A DNA stretch of 8,486 nucleotides from Rhodospirillaceae bacterium (GCA_028819955.1 JAPPKP010000419.1:1-8486), one strand, 5' to 3'. Counted from the stretch's first letter, positions 1 to 7,322 are shown. Made by a program: numbers and translations. Notes: generated from the letters alone by a model not told the origin.

Positions 1-66
1 CGCGGCACCGAGGGTATGTGCGACTGCCGCAAACCGCGCGGCGGCGGGGCGGCCGAAGCCGCTCAC
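1..66 (-). CDS. lnt: Probable apolipoprotein N-acyltransferase, N-terminal 22 codons only (partial)
   Basis: This is an open frame that begins with GTG at 66 and runs off the left edge of the window. The visible peptide starts MSGFGRPAAARFAAVAH and is short, basic and alanine-rich, which suits the cytoplasmic lead-in to a first membrane segment. Its GTG overlaps the TGA of corC in a GTGA arrangement, so translation is probably coupled to corC; I see no strong Shine-Dalgarno of its own. The identification rests on context: in many alphaproteobacteria miaB, phoH, ybeY and the CBS-domain corC/tlyC gene are followed by lnt, the inner-membrane enzyme that adds the third acyl chain to lipoproteins. 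Twenty-two residues cannot prove the family, so the frame is well supported but the name is an inference. Confidence 0.5.
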   Translation of the reverse strand, partial: MSGFGRPAAARFAAVAHTLGAA

Positions 67-989
67 AGTCGACCGTGCGCCGGGTGTGACTCGGTGCGGC
101 TGACGCGCAGCCTCTTGATCCGCCTTGGGTCGGCCTCCAGCACGTCGAAGGCGAACCCGGCCGGGTGGCAGATGCGCTCGCCTGCGCGCGGCACACGCTC
201 GGCGAGTGTGAACACGAGCCCGCCGAGGGTATCGACCGCGTCCTCCTCGTCGCCGTCGAGCAACGGGACCGCCAGATGACGCTCCAGCTCGTCGACGCGC
301 ACGCGCGCGTCCACCTCCATGGCGCCGTCTTCCAGGCGGATCAGGGCCGGCGCCTCGATCTCGTCGTGCTCGTCCTCGATTTCGCCGACGATCTCCTCCA
401 CCACGTCCTCGATGGTGACCAGGCCGTGAGTCCCGCCGTACTCGTCGACGATCACCGCCATGTGCACCCGGGTCTCGCGCATTTCCTTCAGCAAGGCCGG
501 GATCGGCATGGACTCGGGCACGAACAGGATCTCGCGCCTGATCGCATTCAGATCGAAGGGGCCGTCCCCGCCCCAATGGCGCATGACGTCGCGGATGTGG
601 ATCATGCCCACGATGTCGTCGAGGTTGCCGCGGTAGAGCGGCATGCGCGAGTGGCCCTCCTCCTTGATGGTGGCGACGACTTCGTCCAGCGGCGCCGTGA
701 TCTCGACCGCCGTGATGTCGTTGCGAGGCACCATCGCGTCCTCGGCGGTCAAGCCGCCGAAGCGGAGGAGGTTGAGCAGCAGGTCGCGCTCGTGCGGGCT
801 GATCTGCTCAGCGATCTCCTCTTCTGCGAGGATTTCGCCAAGGGATTCGCGCCAGGAGGCGCCGTTTCCACGGCCGAGCCCCCTGCGCAACCAATTGCCG
901 AGCAGGCCCACGACCGACGCGCGGACCCGCCCGCTTCGGTCGCCGCCTACACTGTCGCCGCTAGATGGAGGTTTGTCGTCTTCGCTCAT
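63..989 (-). CDS. corC: CorC/HlyC-family CBS-domain protein (TlyC-like, no membrane domain)
   Basis: This 308-residue protein is related to CorC/YbeX and TlyC. It has a charged N-terminus (1-60), a pair of CBS domains (about 83-140 and 150-205) and a C-terminal CorC/HlyC transporter-associated domain (about 215-297). Key motifs are MVPRNDI at 86-92, SRMPLY at 114-119 and VDEYGGTHGLVTIEDVVEEI at 181-200, which is typical of the second CBS domain. It lacks the DUF21 membrane domain of larger CNNM/YfjD relatives. CBS pairs bind adenosyl ligands; the family has been linked to Mg2+/Co2+ efflux and, through neighbours such as ybeY and lnt, to RNA and envelope maintenance, but its precise role here is unproven. 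The ATG at 989 is chosen because GGAGG lies 7 nt upstream (plus-strand 997-1001); the frame extends to 1112 but would overlap ybeY. It follows ybeY after 43 bp and overlaps the next gene by 4 bp. Confidence 0.93.
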   Translation of the reverse strand: MSEDDKPPSSGDSVGGDRSGRVRASVVGLLGNWLRRGLGRGNGASWRESLGEILAEEEIAEQISPHERDLLLNLLRFGGLTAEDAMVPRNDITAVEITAPLDEVVATIKEEGHSRMPLYRGNLDDIVGMIHIRDVMRHWGGDGPFDLNAIRREILFVPESMPIPALLKEMRETRVHMAVIVDEYGGTHGLVTIEDVVEEIVGEIEDEHDEIEAPALIRLEDGAMEVDARVRVDELERHLAVPLLDGDEEDAVDTLGGLVFTLAERVPRAGERICHPAGFAFDVLEADPRRIKRLRVSRTESHPAHGRL

Positions 990-996
990 CGTTCCG

Positions 997-1001
997 CCTC
1001 C
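997..1001 (-). promoter_or_regulatory. Ribosome binding site deciding the corC start
   Basis: On the minus strand this reads GGAGG, with 7 nt between it and the ATG at 989. It favours that start over the longer upstream reading, which would run 80 nt into ybeY. Confidence 0.75.
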
Positions 1002-1032
1002 GCGGTCCGTGACCGCGGGGCAACTCTGCTTC

Positions 1033-1548
1033 TCACAGGTTATCGTAGGGATCGCATAAGCCAAGTGCCAATAGCGTTTGGGTCTCGAGTGCGCGCATGC
1101 GGCGCTCGGCACCCGGCTCGTCGTGGTCGTGGCCGAGCAGGTGGAGCACGCCGTGGACCACCAGGTGGCTCACCCGGTCGGCGAGCCCAACGCCGGCCGA
1201 GGCGCTGTCGCGCTGAACGGTCTCGCGGGCGAGCACCACGTCGCCCAGCATGAGCGGCATTTCCACCGGCGGCGGGTCGAGGCGCGGCGGCTCGTGGACC
1301 GGGAAGGAGAGCACGTCCGTCGCGTGGTCCTGACCGCGGTAGTCCCTGTTGAGAATTCGCACGAACGCATCGTCCGCCAGCACGACGCCGAGCTCGACGT
1401 GACCGAACAATCCGGGCGCGGCCTCCAGGGCCGCAGCAGCGGCACGGTGCGCCACGGCGGGGGCCTCAGGAAGAGCGGTCGACCACGCCGAATCGCGGAG
1501 GCTGATCGCGATCTCGATCTCGGTCATCGCCGGGGGTTGCGGCGTCAT
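1033..1548 (-). CDS. ybeY: YbeY endoribonuclease (16S rRNA maturation factor)
   Basis: YbeY is a small zinc metalloprotein needed for 16S rRNA 3'-end maturation and ribosome quality control. The 171-residue product carries the family signature HGVLHLLGHDH at 132-142, in which H132, H136 and H142 form the H-x3-H-x5-H metal site. Upstream are the usual NRDYRGQDHATDVLSFP segment (67-83) and MLGDVVLA (100-107). An extra 13 or so residues (HEPPRLDPPPVEM, 85-97) form the loop between these motifs. The ATG at 1548 is called; an in-frame ATG at 1527 giving MTEIEIAIS is also plausible. Neither has a good ribosome binding site: a GAGG lies only 3 nt before the first, and none is evident before the second. 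The start lies inside the end of phoH (overlap 83 or 62 nt), so translational coupling is likely. corC follows after 43 bp. Confidence 0.95.
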   Translation of the reverse strand: MTPQPPAMTEIEIAISLRDSAWSTALPEAPAVAHRAAAAALEAAPGLFGHVELGVVLADDAFVRILNRDYRGQDHATDVLSFPVHEPPRLDPPPVEMPLMLGDVVLARETVQRDSASAGVGLADRVSHLVVHGVLHLLGHDHDEPGAERRMRALETQTLLALGLCDPYDNL

Positions 1549-2527
1549 AGGCCTCGAGAATGCGCGTCACCAGCGAGTGACGCATGACATCGGCAGTGCC
1601 GAAGCGGACGAAGGCGACCTCGTCCATACCCTCCAAGGTCGCGACGGCATGGCGGAGGCCGGACTTCGCGCCGGCGGGGAGGTCCACCTGTGTGAGGTCG
1701 CCGGTGACGACCATGCGCGAGCCCTCGCCGAGCCGGGTGAGGAACATCTTCATCTGCAGCGGCGTCGTGTTCTGCGCCTCGTCCAGGATAATGAATGCCT
1801 GGGAGAGCGTGCGCCCGCGCATGAAGGCGAGCGGGGCGATCTCGATCTCCGCCGAATCGATGCGCCGCGACACCAGGTCCGCCGGCAGCATGTCGTAGAG
1901 CGCGTCGTAGAGCGGGCGGAGGTAAGGGTCGACCTTGTCCTTCAAATCGCCGGGCAAAAAGCCGAGACGCTCGCCGGCTTCCACCGCCGGCCGCGAGAGC
2001 ACGATGCGCTCGACCCGCCCCGTGAGATAGAGCGAGACCGCCATCGCCACCGCGAGATAGGTCTTGCCGGTGCCGGCGGGGCCGAGCCCGAACACCAGAT
2101 CGTTGTTCTGCATGGCGCGCACATAGTCGGCCTGGCGCGGTGAGCGCGGGCTGACCGGGCGCTTGCGGGTGCGGAGTGTGAGAGCGGGCTCAGGCTCGGC
2201 CCGCCCGCCCACCGTGCCGACGGCGCCCCCGGCACCCGGCCCCATCGCCATGCGAATCGCGCCTTCGACCTCGCCGCCGCCCATCGGCAGGCCCTGCTTC
2301 AGCTTGTCGTAGAGCGTCCGCAGCACTGCCTCGGTGGCCGCAACCGAGGATGGCGGGCCGCTGATTGCGACCTCGTTGCCGCGGGAGCGCAGGACCACGC
2401 CCAGCGCGTGCTCGATCCGCACCAGGTGGCGGTCGTGGTCGCCGAAGAGCAGCGGCAGCAGCGTATTGTCGTCGAAGCGGATCTGCGCGCCGGCCTCGCC
2501 CGGCGCCCCGGATGCAGGGCGGCTCAC
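1466..2527 (-). CDS. phoH: PhoH-family P-loop ATPase (PhoH-like/YbeZ)
   Basis: This 353-residue protein belongs to the PhoH/YbeZ family of cytoplasmic ATPases, nearly always encoded next to ybeY and thought to act with it in RNA or rRNA processing. The N-terminal part (about 14-80) resembles the small nucleic-acid-binding domain of YbeZ-type proteins. A glycine- and proline-rich linker (about 83-130) leads to the ATPase domain, with Walker A GPAGTGKT at 149-156, [17 protein letters not shown] at 178-194, Walker B IILDEAQN at 246-253 and [12 protein letters not shown] at 273-284. It starts with GTG at 2527; AGGAGA lies 9 nt upstream (plus-strand 2537-2542). The start overlaps the miaB stop (GTGA). 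The C-terminus runs about 25 residues past the usual ILEAYD end as a DRDRDRD-containing tail that overlaps the start of ybeY in another frame. Confidence 0.95.
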   Translation of the reverse strand: MSRPASGAPGEAGAQIRFDDNTLLPLLFGDHDRHLVRIEHALGVVLRSRGNEVAISGPPSSVAATEAVLRTLYDKLKQGLPMGGGEVEGAIRMAMGPGAGGAVGTVGGRAEPEPALTLRTRKRPVSPRSPRQADYVRAMQNNDLVFGLGPAGTGKTYLAVAMAVSLYLTGRVERIVLSRPAVEAGERLGFLPGDLKDKVDPYLRPLYDALYDMLPADLVSRRIDSAEIEIAPLAFMRGRTLSQAFIILDEAQNTTPLQMKMFLTRLGEGSRMVVTGDLTQVDLPAGAKSGLRHAVATLEGMDEVAFVRFGTADVMRHSLVTRILEAYDAATPGDDRDRDRDQPPRFGVVDRSS

Positions 2528-3990
2528 GCGGAAACGTCTCCTGCGACACGCAGACCGGCATCGCTACCGCGACCAAGGGTGTCCGCGCCCGTGCCGCCCG
2601 CCAGCACGCCCGCGAGGCCGTTAGGCGAGGCGTCAGTCACGGTGGCCTCTGCGACTGTGCCGATCAATCCCTCGTCGCCCCCCACGTGGAGCCACTGCAT
2701 ATATGGCGTGCGGCCCGCGACCTGACCAGGGTGGCGGCCGTGCCTCTCGAAGAGCACCGGGAGCGTCCGGCCCACCGTGCTCGCGTTGAAGCGCCGCTTC
2801 TGATCGTCGAGCAGGCGCTGGAGCCTGCTCAGGCGGTCGGCCGCGACCTCGCCCGGCACGCGGTCGTCGCGCTCGGCCGCCGGCGTGCCGGGGCGCGGGC
2901 TGTACTTGAAGGAGAAGGCCTGTGCGAACTCGACCTGGCGCACGAGCGCCATCGTCTCCTCGAAATCTGCCTCGGTCTCGCCGGGGAAACCCACGATGAA
3001 GTCGCTTGAGAGCGCGATCTCAGGCTGCGCGGCGCGGAGCGCGGCCACCGACTGCAGGTAACGATCGGCGCCGTGGCCCCGGTTCATGGCGGCGAGGATA
3101 CGGTCCGACCCCGACTGCACGGGCAGGTGCAGGAAGGGCATCAGCTTGGGCTCGCGTCCGTGCGCCTCGATCAGCGCCGGTGTCATGTCGCGCGGATGCG
3201 AGGTCGTGTAGCGCAGCCGCTCCAGCCCCTCGATGGCGGCCAGGCGGTGGATCAGCCCCGCCAAATCGGTCTCGCCTCCGTCGGTGTCGCCGGCACCGTG
3301 ATAGGCATTGACGTTCTGGCCCAGCAGCACGATCTCGCGGGCGCCGGCGGCAACGAGGCGGCGCGCCTCGGCATCGACATCTGCTGCCGGCCGAGACTCC
3401 TCCGCGCCCCTTGTGTAGGGCACGACGCAGAAGGTGCAGAAGCGGTCGCAGCCTTCCTGAACCGTGAGGAAGGAGGAAACGCCTCGTCCGGGCTGCGGTC
3501 CGGCCAGCTCTTCCGGCAAGTGGTCGAAGCGCGAGTCCGCCGGCATGGAGGTATCGACCGCGGCGCGCCGCTCGCGCCCGGCGCGCGCCACCATGCCGGG
3601 CAGGCGATGATAGGCCTGGGGGCCGCCGACGATATCGACGTAGGGCGCGCGCGCGGCGACCTCCTCGCCCTCGGCCTGGGCGACGCAGCCTGCGACGGCG
3701 AGCAGCATTTCCCCGCCGCCCCGCTCGCGCGCCTGCTTCAAGCCGCGCAACCGCCCGAGCTCGGAATAGACCTTCTCCGCCGCCTTCTCACGGATATGGC
3801 AGGTGTTGAGGACCACCAGATCGGCGTCCTCGATCTCCGTTGTCGAGCGATAGCCGAGCGGCGCCAGGACGTCCGCCATGCGGGCGGAGTCGTAGACGTT
3901 CATCTGGCAGCCGAAGGTCTTGACGTAGAGCTTTTTCGCCACGGCCTCGCCGTGTGTCGGAGCTTCACTGGAGATCGCGCGGCCCGCCAA
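2524..3990 (-). CDS. miaB: tRNA-2-methylthio-N6-dimethylallyladenosine synthase MiaB
   Basis: MiaB is a radical-SAM methylthiotransferase that converts i6A37 to ms2i6A37 in tRNAs reading UNN codons. The 488-residue product has the UPF0004 domain (about 21-140) with auxiliary-cluster cysteines C28, C64 and C102. It is followed by the radical-SAM core with CDRFCTFC (C181, C185, C188) and then a C-terminal TRAM domain (about 402-464) containing [12 protein letters not shown]. An extension of about 24 residues after TRAM overlaps the phoH ribosome binding site. The called start is TTG at 3990, with GGGAG 8 nt upstream and a good promoter ending about 27 nt before it. A GTG at 3942 ([15 protein letters not shown]) would match the shorter family N-terminus but has a weaker ribosome site. 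This is the first gene of the miaB-phoH-ybeY-corC-lnt operon and overlaps phoH by 4 bp. Confidence 0.96.
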   Translation of the reverse strand: MAGRAISSEAPTHGEAVAKKLYVKTFGCQMNVYDSARMADVLAPLGYRSTTEIEDADLVVLNTCHIREKAAEKVYSELGRLRGLKQARERGGGEMLLAVAGCVAQAEGEEVAARAPYVDIVGGPQAYHRLPGMVARAGRERRAAVDTSMPADSRFDHLPEELAGPQPGRGVSSFLTVQEGCDRFCTFCVVPYTRGAEESRPAADVDAEARRLVAAGAREIVLLGQNVNAYHGAGDTDGGETDLAGLIHRLAAIEGLERLRYTTSHPRDMTPALIEAHGREPKLMPFLHLPVQSGSDRILAAMNRGHGADRYLQSVAALRAAQPEIALSSDFIVGFPGETEADFEETMALVRQVEFAQAFSFKYSPRPGTPAAERDDRVPGEVAADRLSRLQRLLDDQKRRFNASTVGRTLPVLFERHGRHPGQVAGRTPYMQWLHVGGDEGLIGTVAEATVTDASPNGLAGVLAGGTGADTLGRGSDAGLRVAGDVSA

Positions 3991-4024
3991 TCGTGCCGCT
4001 CCCTGCCCCTCTCGCAGGTCGCCG

Positions 4025-4052
4025 ACCCTAGCACTCGCCGCAACGCTGTCAA
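4025..4052 (-). promoter_or_regulatory. Candidate sigma70-type promoter of the miaB operon
   Basis: On the minus strand a perfect TTGACA -35 box (plus-strand 4047-4052) is followed 16 nt later by TAGGGT (4025-4030) as a -10 box. The layout resembles alphaproteobacterial housekeeping promoters, where the -35 is strong and the -10 is loose. Transcription would start near 4018, giving a leader of about 27 nt before the miaB TTG at 3990, long enough to include its GGGAG. The call is by eye; the -10 is weak. Confidence 0.55.
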
Positions 4053-4086
4053 GCGAAGGGCCTTTTCGAATCCCTCAATCGCCGGG

Positions 4087-4140
4087 CGCTCGCTCCGCTC
4101 GCTTGGCTTCGCGCCGTTGGCGCGGCGCGCGGTTGCGCGC
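4087..4140. repeat. Intergenic element: 9-bp tandem repeat followed by two back-to-back perfect hairpins
   Basis: Within the 206-bp gap between the dehydrogenase and miaB, CGCTCGCTC (4087-4095) is followed at once by the near copy CGCTCGCTT (4096-4104). Next comes a hairpin with 6-bp stem CGCGCC/GGCGCG and loop GTT (4110-4124). Directly abutting it is a second, with 6-bp stem GCGCGC/GCGCGC and loop GGTT (4125-4140). An 8-bp palindrome TCCGCGGA follows at about 4151-4158. It lies downstream of the minus-strand dehydrogenase gene, so it could end that transcript, but no U-run follows the stems. It could equally be a dispersed palindromic repeat; no second copy occurs in this window. Confidence 0.55.
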
Positions 4141-4196
4141 TCCGGCCCGCTCCGCGGACCGGTGCTCTCATGTGCTGTAGCCTGCGGTTGCCTAGT

Positions 4197-5252
4197 TCAG
4201 AGCGCTGCCGCAACGGCTTCACCCACGTCCTCCGTGCTGGCGCTGCCGCCGAGATCGGGGGTGAGCGGCGCGCCTTCGCCGAGCACCGTCTCGATGGCGC
4301 CTTCGATGGCGCGCGCCGCGTCGCCGTGGCCGAGATGGTCCACCATCATCGCGCCGGTCCAGATCATCGCCACCGGGTTGGCGATGGCGCGGCCTGCGAT
4401 GTCCGGCGCAGACCCGTGCACCGGCTCGAACATGGAGGGGTGGTCGCGATCCGGGTTGAGGTTGGCGGCCGGCGCTAGACCCATGCCGCCCGCCACCGCG
4501 GCACCAAGGTCGGACAGGATGTCGCCGAAGAGGTTGCTGCCCACCACCACGTCGAACCAGTCCGGATGCTGCACGAAGTGGGCACTCAGAATGTCGATAT
4601 GGAAGCTGTCGGTCTCCACGTCCGGGAACTCTGCGGCATGGGCCGCGAAGCGTTCGTCCCAATAGGGCATGGTATGGATGATGCCGTTGGACTTGGTGGC
4701 CGAGGCCACGCGCCCGCGGCGCTTGCGGGCCAGCTCGAAAGCGTAGCGCATCACCCGGTCGACGCCCTGTCGGGTGAAGACGCTCTCCTGCACCACCGCC
4801 TCCTGCTCGGTGCCGGCGTAGATGCGCCCGCCCATCTCCGAGTACTCGCCCTCGTTGTTCTCGCGGACGATGACGAAGTCGATGTCCGCCGGCGTGCGGC
4901 CTGCGAGCGGCGAGGTCACGCCCTTGAGCAGCTTGATCGGGCGCAGATTGACGTATTGGCGGAAGGCCCGGCGCAGCGGTATCAGGAGACCCCAGAGCGA
5001 CACGTGGTCCGGCACGCCGGGGAAGCCCACCGCGCCCAGCAGGATCGCGTCGAACGGTCGCAGCACCTCGATCCCGTCTTCCGGCATCATCCGGCCGGTC
5101 TTGCCGTAGGTCTCGCAGTTCCAGCCGAAGTGCTGCCAGTCGAAGCCGATATCGAAGCGCCGGCCCGCGGCCTCCAGCACCCGCATGGCCTCGGGCATGA
5201 CCTCGTTGCCGATGCCATCGCCCGGAATCACTGCAATTCGATAGTGCGCCAT
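4197..5252 (-). CDS. Tartrate/D-malate-type decarboxylating dehydrogenase (TtuC/DmlA-like)
   Basis: This 351-residue enzyme belongs to the isocitrate/isopropylmalate dehydrogenase superfamily, which oxidises and decarboxylates (2R)-hydroxy acids with NAD+ and a divalent metal. It opens with IAVIPGDGIGNEV (6-18). The substrate and metal residues fall in RENNEGEY (130-137, Y137), ATKSNG (K187), D220, and D244 and D248 within the signature NLFGDILSDLG (240-250). The nucleotide site includes EPVHGSAPDIAGRAIANP (276-293). The residues NLRPIKLL (102-109) and the SVFTRQGVDRVMRYAFELA stretch resemble tartrate dehydrogenase and D-malate dehydrogenase more than LeuB. D-malate, L-tartrate and 3-isopropylmalate activities overlap in this group, so no symbol is given. 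ATG at 5252 is chosen for the AAGGAGGT 6 nt upstream; the frame extends to 5384 without a better start. It is divergent from rpsM, and I see no clear promoter. Confidence 0.88.
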   Translation of the reverse strand: MAHYRIAVIPGDGIGNEVMPEAMRVLEAAGRRFDIGFDWQHFGWNCETYGKTGRMMPEDGIEVLRPFDAILLGAVGFPGVPDHVSLWGLLIPLRRAFRQYVNLRPIKLLKGVTSPLAGRTPADIDFVIVRENNEGEYSEMGGRIYAGTEQEAVVQESVFTRQGVDRVMRYAFELARKRRGRVASATKSNGIIHTMPYWDERFAAHAAEFPDVETDSFHIDILSAHFVQHPDWFDVVVGSNLFGDILSDLGAAVAGGMGLAPAANLNPDRDHPSMFEPVHGSAPDIAGRAIANPVAMIWTGAMMVDHLGHGDAARAIEGAIETVLGEGAPLTPDLGGSASTEDVGEAVAAAL

Positions 5253-5258
5253 GGACTG

Positions 5259-5266
5259 ACCTCCTT
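5259..5266 (-). promoter_or_regulatory. Near-perfect Shine-Dalgarno fixing the dehydrogenase start
   Basis: On the minus strand this reads AAGGAGGT, 6 nt before the ATG at 5252. It is the strongest ribosome binding site in the window. It rules against the 44-residue N-terminal extension, which would also run through the rpsM promoter region. Confidence 0.85.
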
Positions 5267-5324
5267 TCGCCAGCGCGCGCATGCTAACGGAACCGCATCG
5301 GGACGGCGAGCCGGCACGCGGCAT

Positions 5325-5353
5325 TTGACTCGAGCGCACGTGCGGTGTAATCG
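5325..5353 (+). promoter_or_regulatory. Candidate promoter for the alpha ribosomal operon
   Basis: TTGACT at 5325-5330 (five of six bases of the -35 consensus) is followed by either TGTAAT at 5346-5351 (five of six of the -10 consensus, spacing 15) or TAATCG at 5348-5353 (spacing 17). The start would be near 5358, giving a leader of about 60 nt before the rpsM GTG. The spacer holds the 10-bp palindrome CGCACGTGCG (5335-5344), which could be an operator or chance. A promoter is needed here because the gene upstream points the other way. Confidence 0.45.
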
Positions 5354-5419
5354 AAGCGCCGTCCAGGGTGCGCGCCGCAGGCATCGCCGCGCGCCCTTCC
5401 CCTGTGCGGAGGCTGCAAC

Positions 5420-5788
5420 GTGGCGCGTATCGCCGGCGTCAACATCCCGACCAACAAGCGGGTCGAGATTGCGTTGACATATATTCACGGGATCGGGCGC
5501 ACCAAGGCCCGGCAAATTCGGGAAACGGTGGGACTGCCGGCCGAGAAGCGGGTGAGTCAACTGAGCGATGCGGAGGTCATCCGCATCCGTGAGGTGATCG
5601 ACCAGGGCTATGTGGTCGAGGGCGACCTCCGCCGCGAGGTCGCGATGAACATCAAGCGCCTGATGGACCTCGGCACCTATCGGGGGCTCCGGCACAGGCG
5701 TGGCCTGCCGGTGCGCGGCCAGCGCACCCACACCAACGCACGCACGCGCAAAGGGCCGGCACGCCCGATCGCGGGCAAGAAGAAGTAG
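5420..5788 (+). CDS. rpsM: 30S ribosomal protein S13
   Basis: S13 sits in the head of the 30S subunit and contacts the 50S subunit and the P-site tRNA. The 122-residue product is full length and typical. It has [20 protein letters not shown] at the N-terminus, helix-two-turn-helix [13 protein letters not shown] (21-33), [20 protein letters not shown] (85-104) and the basic tail ending ARPIAGKKK that reaches into tRNA contacts. It starts with GTG at 5420, with GGAGG 7 nt upstream (5408-5412). It is the first gene of rpsM-rpsK-rpoA-rplQ and ends 12 bp before rpsK. The usual alphaproteobacterial neighbours upstream, secY and adk, are missing; a dehydrogenase gene is divergent instead, so this operon needs its own promoter. 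Confidence 0.98.
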   Translation: MARIAGVNIPTNKRVEIALTYIHGIGRTKARQIRETVGLPAEKRVSQLSDAEVIRIREVIDQGYVVEGDLRREVAMNIKRLMDLGTYRGLRHRRGLPVRGQRTHTNARTRKGPARPIAGKKK

Positions 5789-5800
5789 AGGGCAGCGAGT

Positions 5801-6187
5801 ATGGCGAGGCCGACGCGCACGCGGCGCCGCGAGCGGAAGAACATCTCCTCCGGGATCGCCCATGTCAGCGCCACCTTCAACAGCACGATGATCACCATCA
5901 CCGACGTCCAGGGCAACGCGATCGCCTGGTCGTCGGCCGGCAGCATGGGCTTTCGCGGCTCGCGCAAGTCGACCCCCTACGCTGCCCAGATGGCTGCCGA
6001 GGAAGCCGGCCGCAAGGCCGCCGAGCACGGCGTCAAGTCCCTCGAGGTCGAGATCAAGGGGCCGGGGTCGGGCCGTGAGTCGGCGTTGCGCGCGCTGCAA
6101 AGCGCGGGTTTCGTGATCACCGCGATCCGCGACGTCACGCCGATCCCGCACAATGGCTGCCGGCCGCCGAAACGGCGGCGCGTCTGA
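5801..6187 (+). CDS. rpsK: 30S ribosomal protein S11
   Basis: S11 lies on the platform of the 30S subunit and helps shape the mRNA exit region. The 128-residue product is full length. It begins [20 protein letters not shown], carries [21 protein letters not shown] (27-47) and [18 protein letters not shown] (50-67), and ends with the invariant [18 protein letters not shown]. The ATG at 5801 follows an AGAGGG at 5787-5792 that overlaps the rpsM stop codon, spacing 8 nt. The end of the gene is normal; abnormal-looking sequence starts about 10 bp after its TGA, before rpoA. Confidence 0.98.
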   Translation: MARPTRTRRRERKNISSGIAHVSATFNSTMITITDVQGNAIAWSSAGSMGFRGSRKSTPYAAQMAAEEAGRKAAEHGVKSLEVEIKGPGSGRESALRALQSAGFVITAIRDVTPIPHNGCRPPKRRRV

Positions 6188-6196
6188 CGGCACCGT

Positions 6197-6289
6197 TCCG
6201 GGGCGCCCCCCCGCCCCCCCCCGGTTAATAAAACGGCGGTAAAACCCAAACACCGGGCAGTGGTTTTGATTAAAAAAAAAAGGGAGGGA
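6197..6289. other. Anomalous low-complexity stretch spanning the rpsK-rpoA gap and first rpoA codons
   Basis: Just after rpsK the base composition changes abruptly. There is a run of seven C (6206-6212), one G, then nine C (6214-6222). A stretch from 6223 to 6282 follows in which 37 of 60 bases are A or T, in a window that is otherwise strongly GC-rich. It ends in ten consecutive A (6272-6281) and GGGAGGG. No ribosome binding site precedes rpoA, unlike rpsM, rpsK and rplQ. The protein encoded by its last part departs from the conserved RpoA N-terminus without change of length. It may be poor-quality consensus or a misassembled join; a natural leader is the alternative. Confidence 0.6.
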
Positions 6290-7282
6290 CTCATCAAGCC
6301 GCACAAGCTCGAAGTGACGCCCGAAGGAGACGGCTCCCGCTTCGCCCGCATCGTGGCCGAGCCGCTGGAGCGCGGTTACGGCATGACGCTCGGCAACGCG
6401 CTCAGGCGCATCCTGCTGTCGTCGCTGCAGGGTGCTGCGGTGACGTCGATGCAGATCAACGGCGTGCTGCACGAGTTCTCCTCGCTCCAGGGCGTGCGTG
6501 AAGACATCACCGACATCGTGCTCAACGTGAAGCTGCTGGCGCTCCGCCTGCACGGCGAAGGACCCCGGCGGATGACGCTCAGCGCCTCGGGGCCGGGCGA
6601 GGTCACGGCGGCGCAGATCCAGGCCGGCCACGGCATCCAGATCATCGACCCCGACGTGGTGATCTGCACCCTCGACGAGAACACGAACATCGAAATGGAA
6701 CTCACTGTCGAGACCGGCAAGGGCTATGTCCCCGCCGCGCAGAACCGGCCCGAGGACGCGCCGATCGGGCTGATCCCGGTCGATGCGCTTTACAGCCCGG
6801 TGCGCAAGGTCGCCTACAAGGTGGACAACACCCGTGTCGGTCAGGTGACCGACTACGACAAGCTGACCATGCGGGTCGAGACCAACGGCACCGTCTCGCC
6901 CGAGGATGCGATCGCGCTCGCAGCGCGGATCCTCCAGGATCAGCTCCAGCTCTTCATAAACTTCGAAGAGCCGCGCGAGCTGCCGCGTGCCGAGGAGGCG
7001 GTCGAGCCCGAGTTCAACCCGAACCTGCTGCGCAAGGTGGACGAGCTGGAGCTGTCCGTCCGCTCCGCCAACTGCCTCAAGAACGACAACATCATCTATA
7101 TCGGCGACCTGGTGCAGTATTCCGAAGCCGAAATGCTGCGGACGCCCAACTTCGGCCGCAAGTCGCTCAACGAGATCAAGGACGTGCTCGCCGCCATGGG
7201 CCTCTATCTCGGTATGGAGCTCACCGACTGGCCGCCCGAGAACATCGAGGAGCTGGCCAAGAGGCTGGACGAGCCCTACTAG
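6266..7282 (+). CDS. rpoA: DNA-directed RNA polymerase subunit alpha
   Basis: The alpha subunit dimerises to nucleate RNA polymerase assembly, and its C-terminal domain binds UP elements and activators. From TTG at 6266 the product is 338 residues, a normal alphaproteobacterial length. The N-terminal domain includes [20 protein letters not shown] (32-51) and [20 protein letters not shown] (66-85). The linker is acidic (about 233-252), and the C-terminal domain has [16 protein letters not shown] (261-276), including the R266 equivalent of E. coli R265, and [14 protein letters not shown] (295-308). The TTG aligns with the start of the family N-terminus MIQKNWQ-x-LIKP, whereas this sequence reads (M)[14 protein letters not shown] at 6260 is another possible start, adding two residues. 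No ribosome site is visible for either. The first codons lie in the anomalous stretch, so residues 1-8 are unreliable. Confidence 0.95.
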   Translation: MIKKKREGLIKPHKLEVTPEGDGSRFARIVAEPLERGYGMTLGNALRRILLSSLQGAAVTSMQINGVLHEFSSLQGVREDITDIVLNVKLLALRLHGEGPRRMTLSASGPGEVTAAQIQAGHGIQIIDPDVVICTLDENTNIEMELTVETGKGYVPAAQNRPEDAPIGLIPVDALYSPVRKVAYKVDNTRVGQVTDYDKLTMRVETNGTVSPEDAIALAARILQDQLQLFINFEEPRELPRAEEAVEPEFNPNLLRKVDELELSVRSANCLKNDNIIYIGDLVQYSEAEMLRTPNFGRKSLNEIKDVLAAMGLYLGMELTDWPPENIEELAKRLDEPY

Positions 7283-7322
7283 GGGCCGCACCGGAACAGG
7301 CCACGCCGCAGGGGGATACGCC

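Noticed and set aside
990..1112. A 41-residue N-terminal extension of CorC
   Set aside because: It would overlap ybeY by 80 nt and lacks family similarity, while the ATG at 989 has a good ribosome binding site.
165..1253. A 362-codon plus-strand open frame
   Set aside because: It is antisense to corC and part of ybeY, both well supported by motifs; composition is shadow-like.
3073..4665. A 530-codon plus-strand open frame
   Set aside because: It runs antisense to miaB and the dehydrogenase and through the miaB promoter region. Its residues mirror the codons of those genes and match no family I recognise.
5253..5384. A 44-residue N-terminal extension of the dehydrogenase
   Set aside because: AAGGAGGT directly before the ATG at 5252 and the family N-terminus (IAVIPGDGIG close to the start) settle the shorter form.
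6987..7322. A longer L17 frame starting inside rpoA
   Set aside because: The added residues are out-of-frame rpoA codons; the standard L17 start [10 protein letters not shown] at 7323 has its own ribosome site.
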